Source: Dietzia aurantiaca (GTDB lineage: Bacteria > Actinomycetota > Actinomycetes > Mycobacteriales > Mycobacteriaceae). Taken from it: DNA of 64,000 bases. A model generated the notes under the pieces. It saw only the letters and a program-made list of their open reading frames with translations. It searched no databases and was not told the DNA's origin. The stretch lies in NCBI RefSeq assembly GCF_021033825.1, contig NZ_JAIFXZ010000001.1, positions 1-64,000 on the forward strand, read 5' to 3'. Positions 62,869 through 64,000 of this stretch are shown one piece after another. A program made the translations under genes and the position numbers. The first letter of the stretch is position 1. Each line of letters starts with the position of its first letter.

Positions 62869-64000
62869 TTGTTCTCCTTCATGGCGGCCGCCGGGGAGGC
62901 GACGGGGGCGGGGGCGACGACGGAGTCGGGCACGTCCACGACGCGGGAGCGCAGCCATTCGCCCAGCCCCTTCGCCTGCGGATCCCAGCGGTAGCCGTGC
63001 GCGACGCCCTTGCCGAGCAGCCCGTCGATCACGAAGTTCACCGCATGCAGGCGCGGCAGCTCGTAGCGTTCGATCGGCAGGTCGGTCGCCTCCGGTAGCA
63101 GGCGGCGGACCTCGTCGACGGTGAGCGTGGCGAGCATCCACCGGTAGGACTGCTCGTCGCCGGCCCACAGCCCGATGTTGGCGGTGCCGCCCTTGTCTCC
63201 CGACCGCGCGCCGAGGACGTCGCCCAGGGGGCGGGCAGTCGAGGGGCCGGCCGGGTCCTGCGGGGCCAGCGGACGGCCGACGGAGTCGAGTCCGTCCGAG
63301 GCGTGGCCGTCGCCCATCTCCGCCGTCTCGGCGGGCGGGTCGATGTCGACGCTGGTGCCGTCCGGGAGCACGGCGATGTGGGGAACCGCCTTCTGGTCGA
63401 GGTAGGCGGGGATGTACACGCCGTAGGGCGCTCCGCGACCGGGCGGGCCGCTCGGGGTGGCCCCCGGGTAGCTCGCCAGCGTCATGGCGACCGCCGCGTC
63501 GGTGAATGCCCGGCCCACAACGTCCTTGTCGGGGTCCCAGCCGACGATGGTGAGCATCGCGGTGGCCGCGGCCTGTGTGTCGGCGTCCGGGTGGTCGGTC
63601 CGATGGAGGCGGAACTGCAGGTCCGCGGGCTCGCGTTCGAGTCCCGCGCGGAACTGGCGCTCCACCAGAGCGGCCTTGTCCTCGATGTCCAGGCCGGTGA
63701 GCAGGAAGGTGATCTCGTTGCGGTGGCCGCCGAGGCAGGTCACCGACACCTTGGTGTCCGGCGGCGCGGTCTCGCCGCGGACCCCGGAGATCCGGACGCG
63801 GTCCGGCCCATCCTGCTCGAGGCGGGCGGTATCGAGTCGGGTCACGACGTCGGGGCCGCCGTAGCGGGCGCCGGTGACCTCGTACAGCAACTGGGAGGTG
63901 ACGGTGCCGACGGTGACGGCGCCGCCGGTCCCGGCGTGCTTGGTGATGACGGAGCTACCGTCGGCCGCGATCTCGGCGATCGGGAATCCCGGGGAGACGG
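62865..64000 (-). CDS. AtuA-family (DUF1446) protein, partial at its N-terminus
   Basis: The gene enters from beyond position 64000 and ends at 62865, so the N-terminus is missing. The visible part begins within GFPIAEIAADGSSVITKHAG and contains the AtuA motif DVLGARSGDKGGTANIGLWA near the C-terminus, followed by LPRLHAVNFVIDGLLGKGVA. AtuA-type proteins belong to acyclic terpene and related acyl-CoA pathways; the reaction is not established. It overlaps the FadE13-like gene by 4 bp and corresponds by order to Rv0976c. It is the first visible gene of the operon. Confidence 0.9.
   Translation of the reverse strand, partial: VSPGFPIAEIAADGSSVITKHAGTGGAVTVGTVTSQLLYEVTGARYGGPDVVTRLDTARLEQDGPDRVRISGVRGETAPPDTKVSVTCLGGHRNEITFLLTGLDIEDKAALVERQFRAGLEREPADLQFRLHRTDHPDADTQAAATAMLTIVGWDPDKDVVGRAFTDAAVAMTLASYPGATPSGPPGRGAPYGVYIPAYLDQKAVPHIAVLPDGTSVDIDPPAETAEMGDGHASDGLDSVGRPLAPQDPAGPSTARPLGDVLGARSGDKGGTANIGLWAGDEQSYRWMLATLTVDEVRRLLPEATDLPIERYELPRLHAVNFVIDGLLGKGVAHGYRWDPQAKGLGEWLRSRVVDVPDSVVAPAPVASPAAAMKENK

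Overview
The window is very GC-rich, fully coding-dense bacterial DNA from the mycolic-acid-bearing Actinobacteria (order Mycobacteriales). The evidence is a mycofactocin biosynthesis cluster, an ESX-4 type VII secretion locus in the mycobacterial gene order, an antigen-85-type mycolyltransferase-like protein and many GTG or leaderless starts. The ribosomal supercluster lacks rpsN and rpmJ, as I recall for Corynebacterium, so a Dietzia-like or related genus is my best guess. That genus call is inference; no search was run.

Layout: (1) 1-7278: mycofactocin operon mftA-B-C-D-(SDR)-E-F-G on the minus strand, with mftG cut by the window edge, and a divergent mftR. The 28-residue precursor mftA is only 87 bp and easily missed. 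Two perfect palindromes sit on the mftA promoter. (2) 7415-13448: small accessory genes: a DUF4442 hotdog protein, a membrane protein plus winged-helix regulator pair under a two-operator leaderless promoter, a DrrAB-like ABC exporter, a VOC protein, a CitE-like lyase and a rhodanese. (3) 13653-25673: a complete ESX-4 locus (esxT, esxU, an Rv3446c-family protein, fused eccC, eccD, mycP, eccB) plus eccE. An unrecognised protein, truA and a GDSL lipoprotein follow. (4) 29075-53838: the ribosomal protein supercluster, read right to left: str (rpsL-rpsG-fusA-tuf), S10 (rpsJ to rpsQ), spc (rplN to map) and alpha (infA to rplQ). It is interrupted by a small J-domain-like membrane protein, a mycolyltransferase-like protein and a secretory lipase. 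(5) 54042-64000: a TetR regulator, an NDMA-dependent-type alcohol dehydrogenase (a mycofactocin-linked family), then an acyl-CoA degradation operon matching the M. tuberculosis echA7-fadE12-accA2-accD2-fadE13-Rv0976c order. The last gene is cut by the window edge.

How the parts connect: the SDR inside the mft operon and the alcohol dehydrogenase about 48 kb away are both from families that keep nicotinamide cofactor bound and need mycofactocin to recycle it, so the two ends of the window are probably linked in alcohol oxidation. In the ribosomal supercluster, hairpins fall at most points where a foreign gene interrupts the ancestral operon, and consensus-like promoters restart the str and alpha operons. 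Three of the inserted or flanking genes encode secreted serine hydrolases or acyltransferases of envelope or lipid type. No tRNA, rRNA, CRISPR array, insertion sequence or phage gene was seen.
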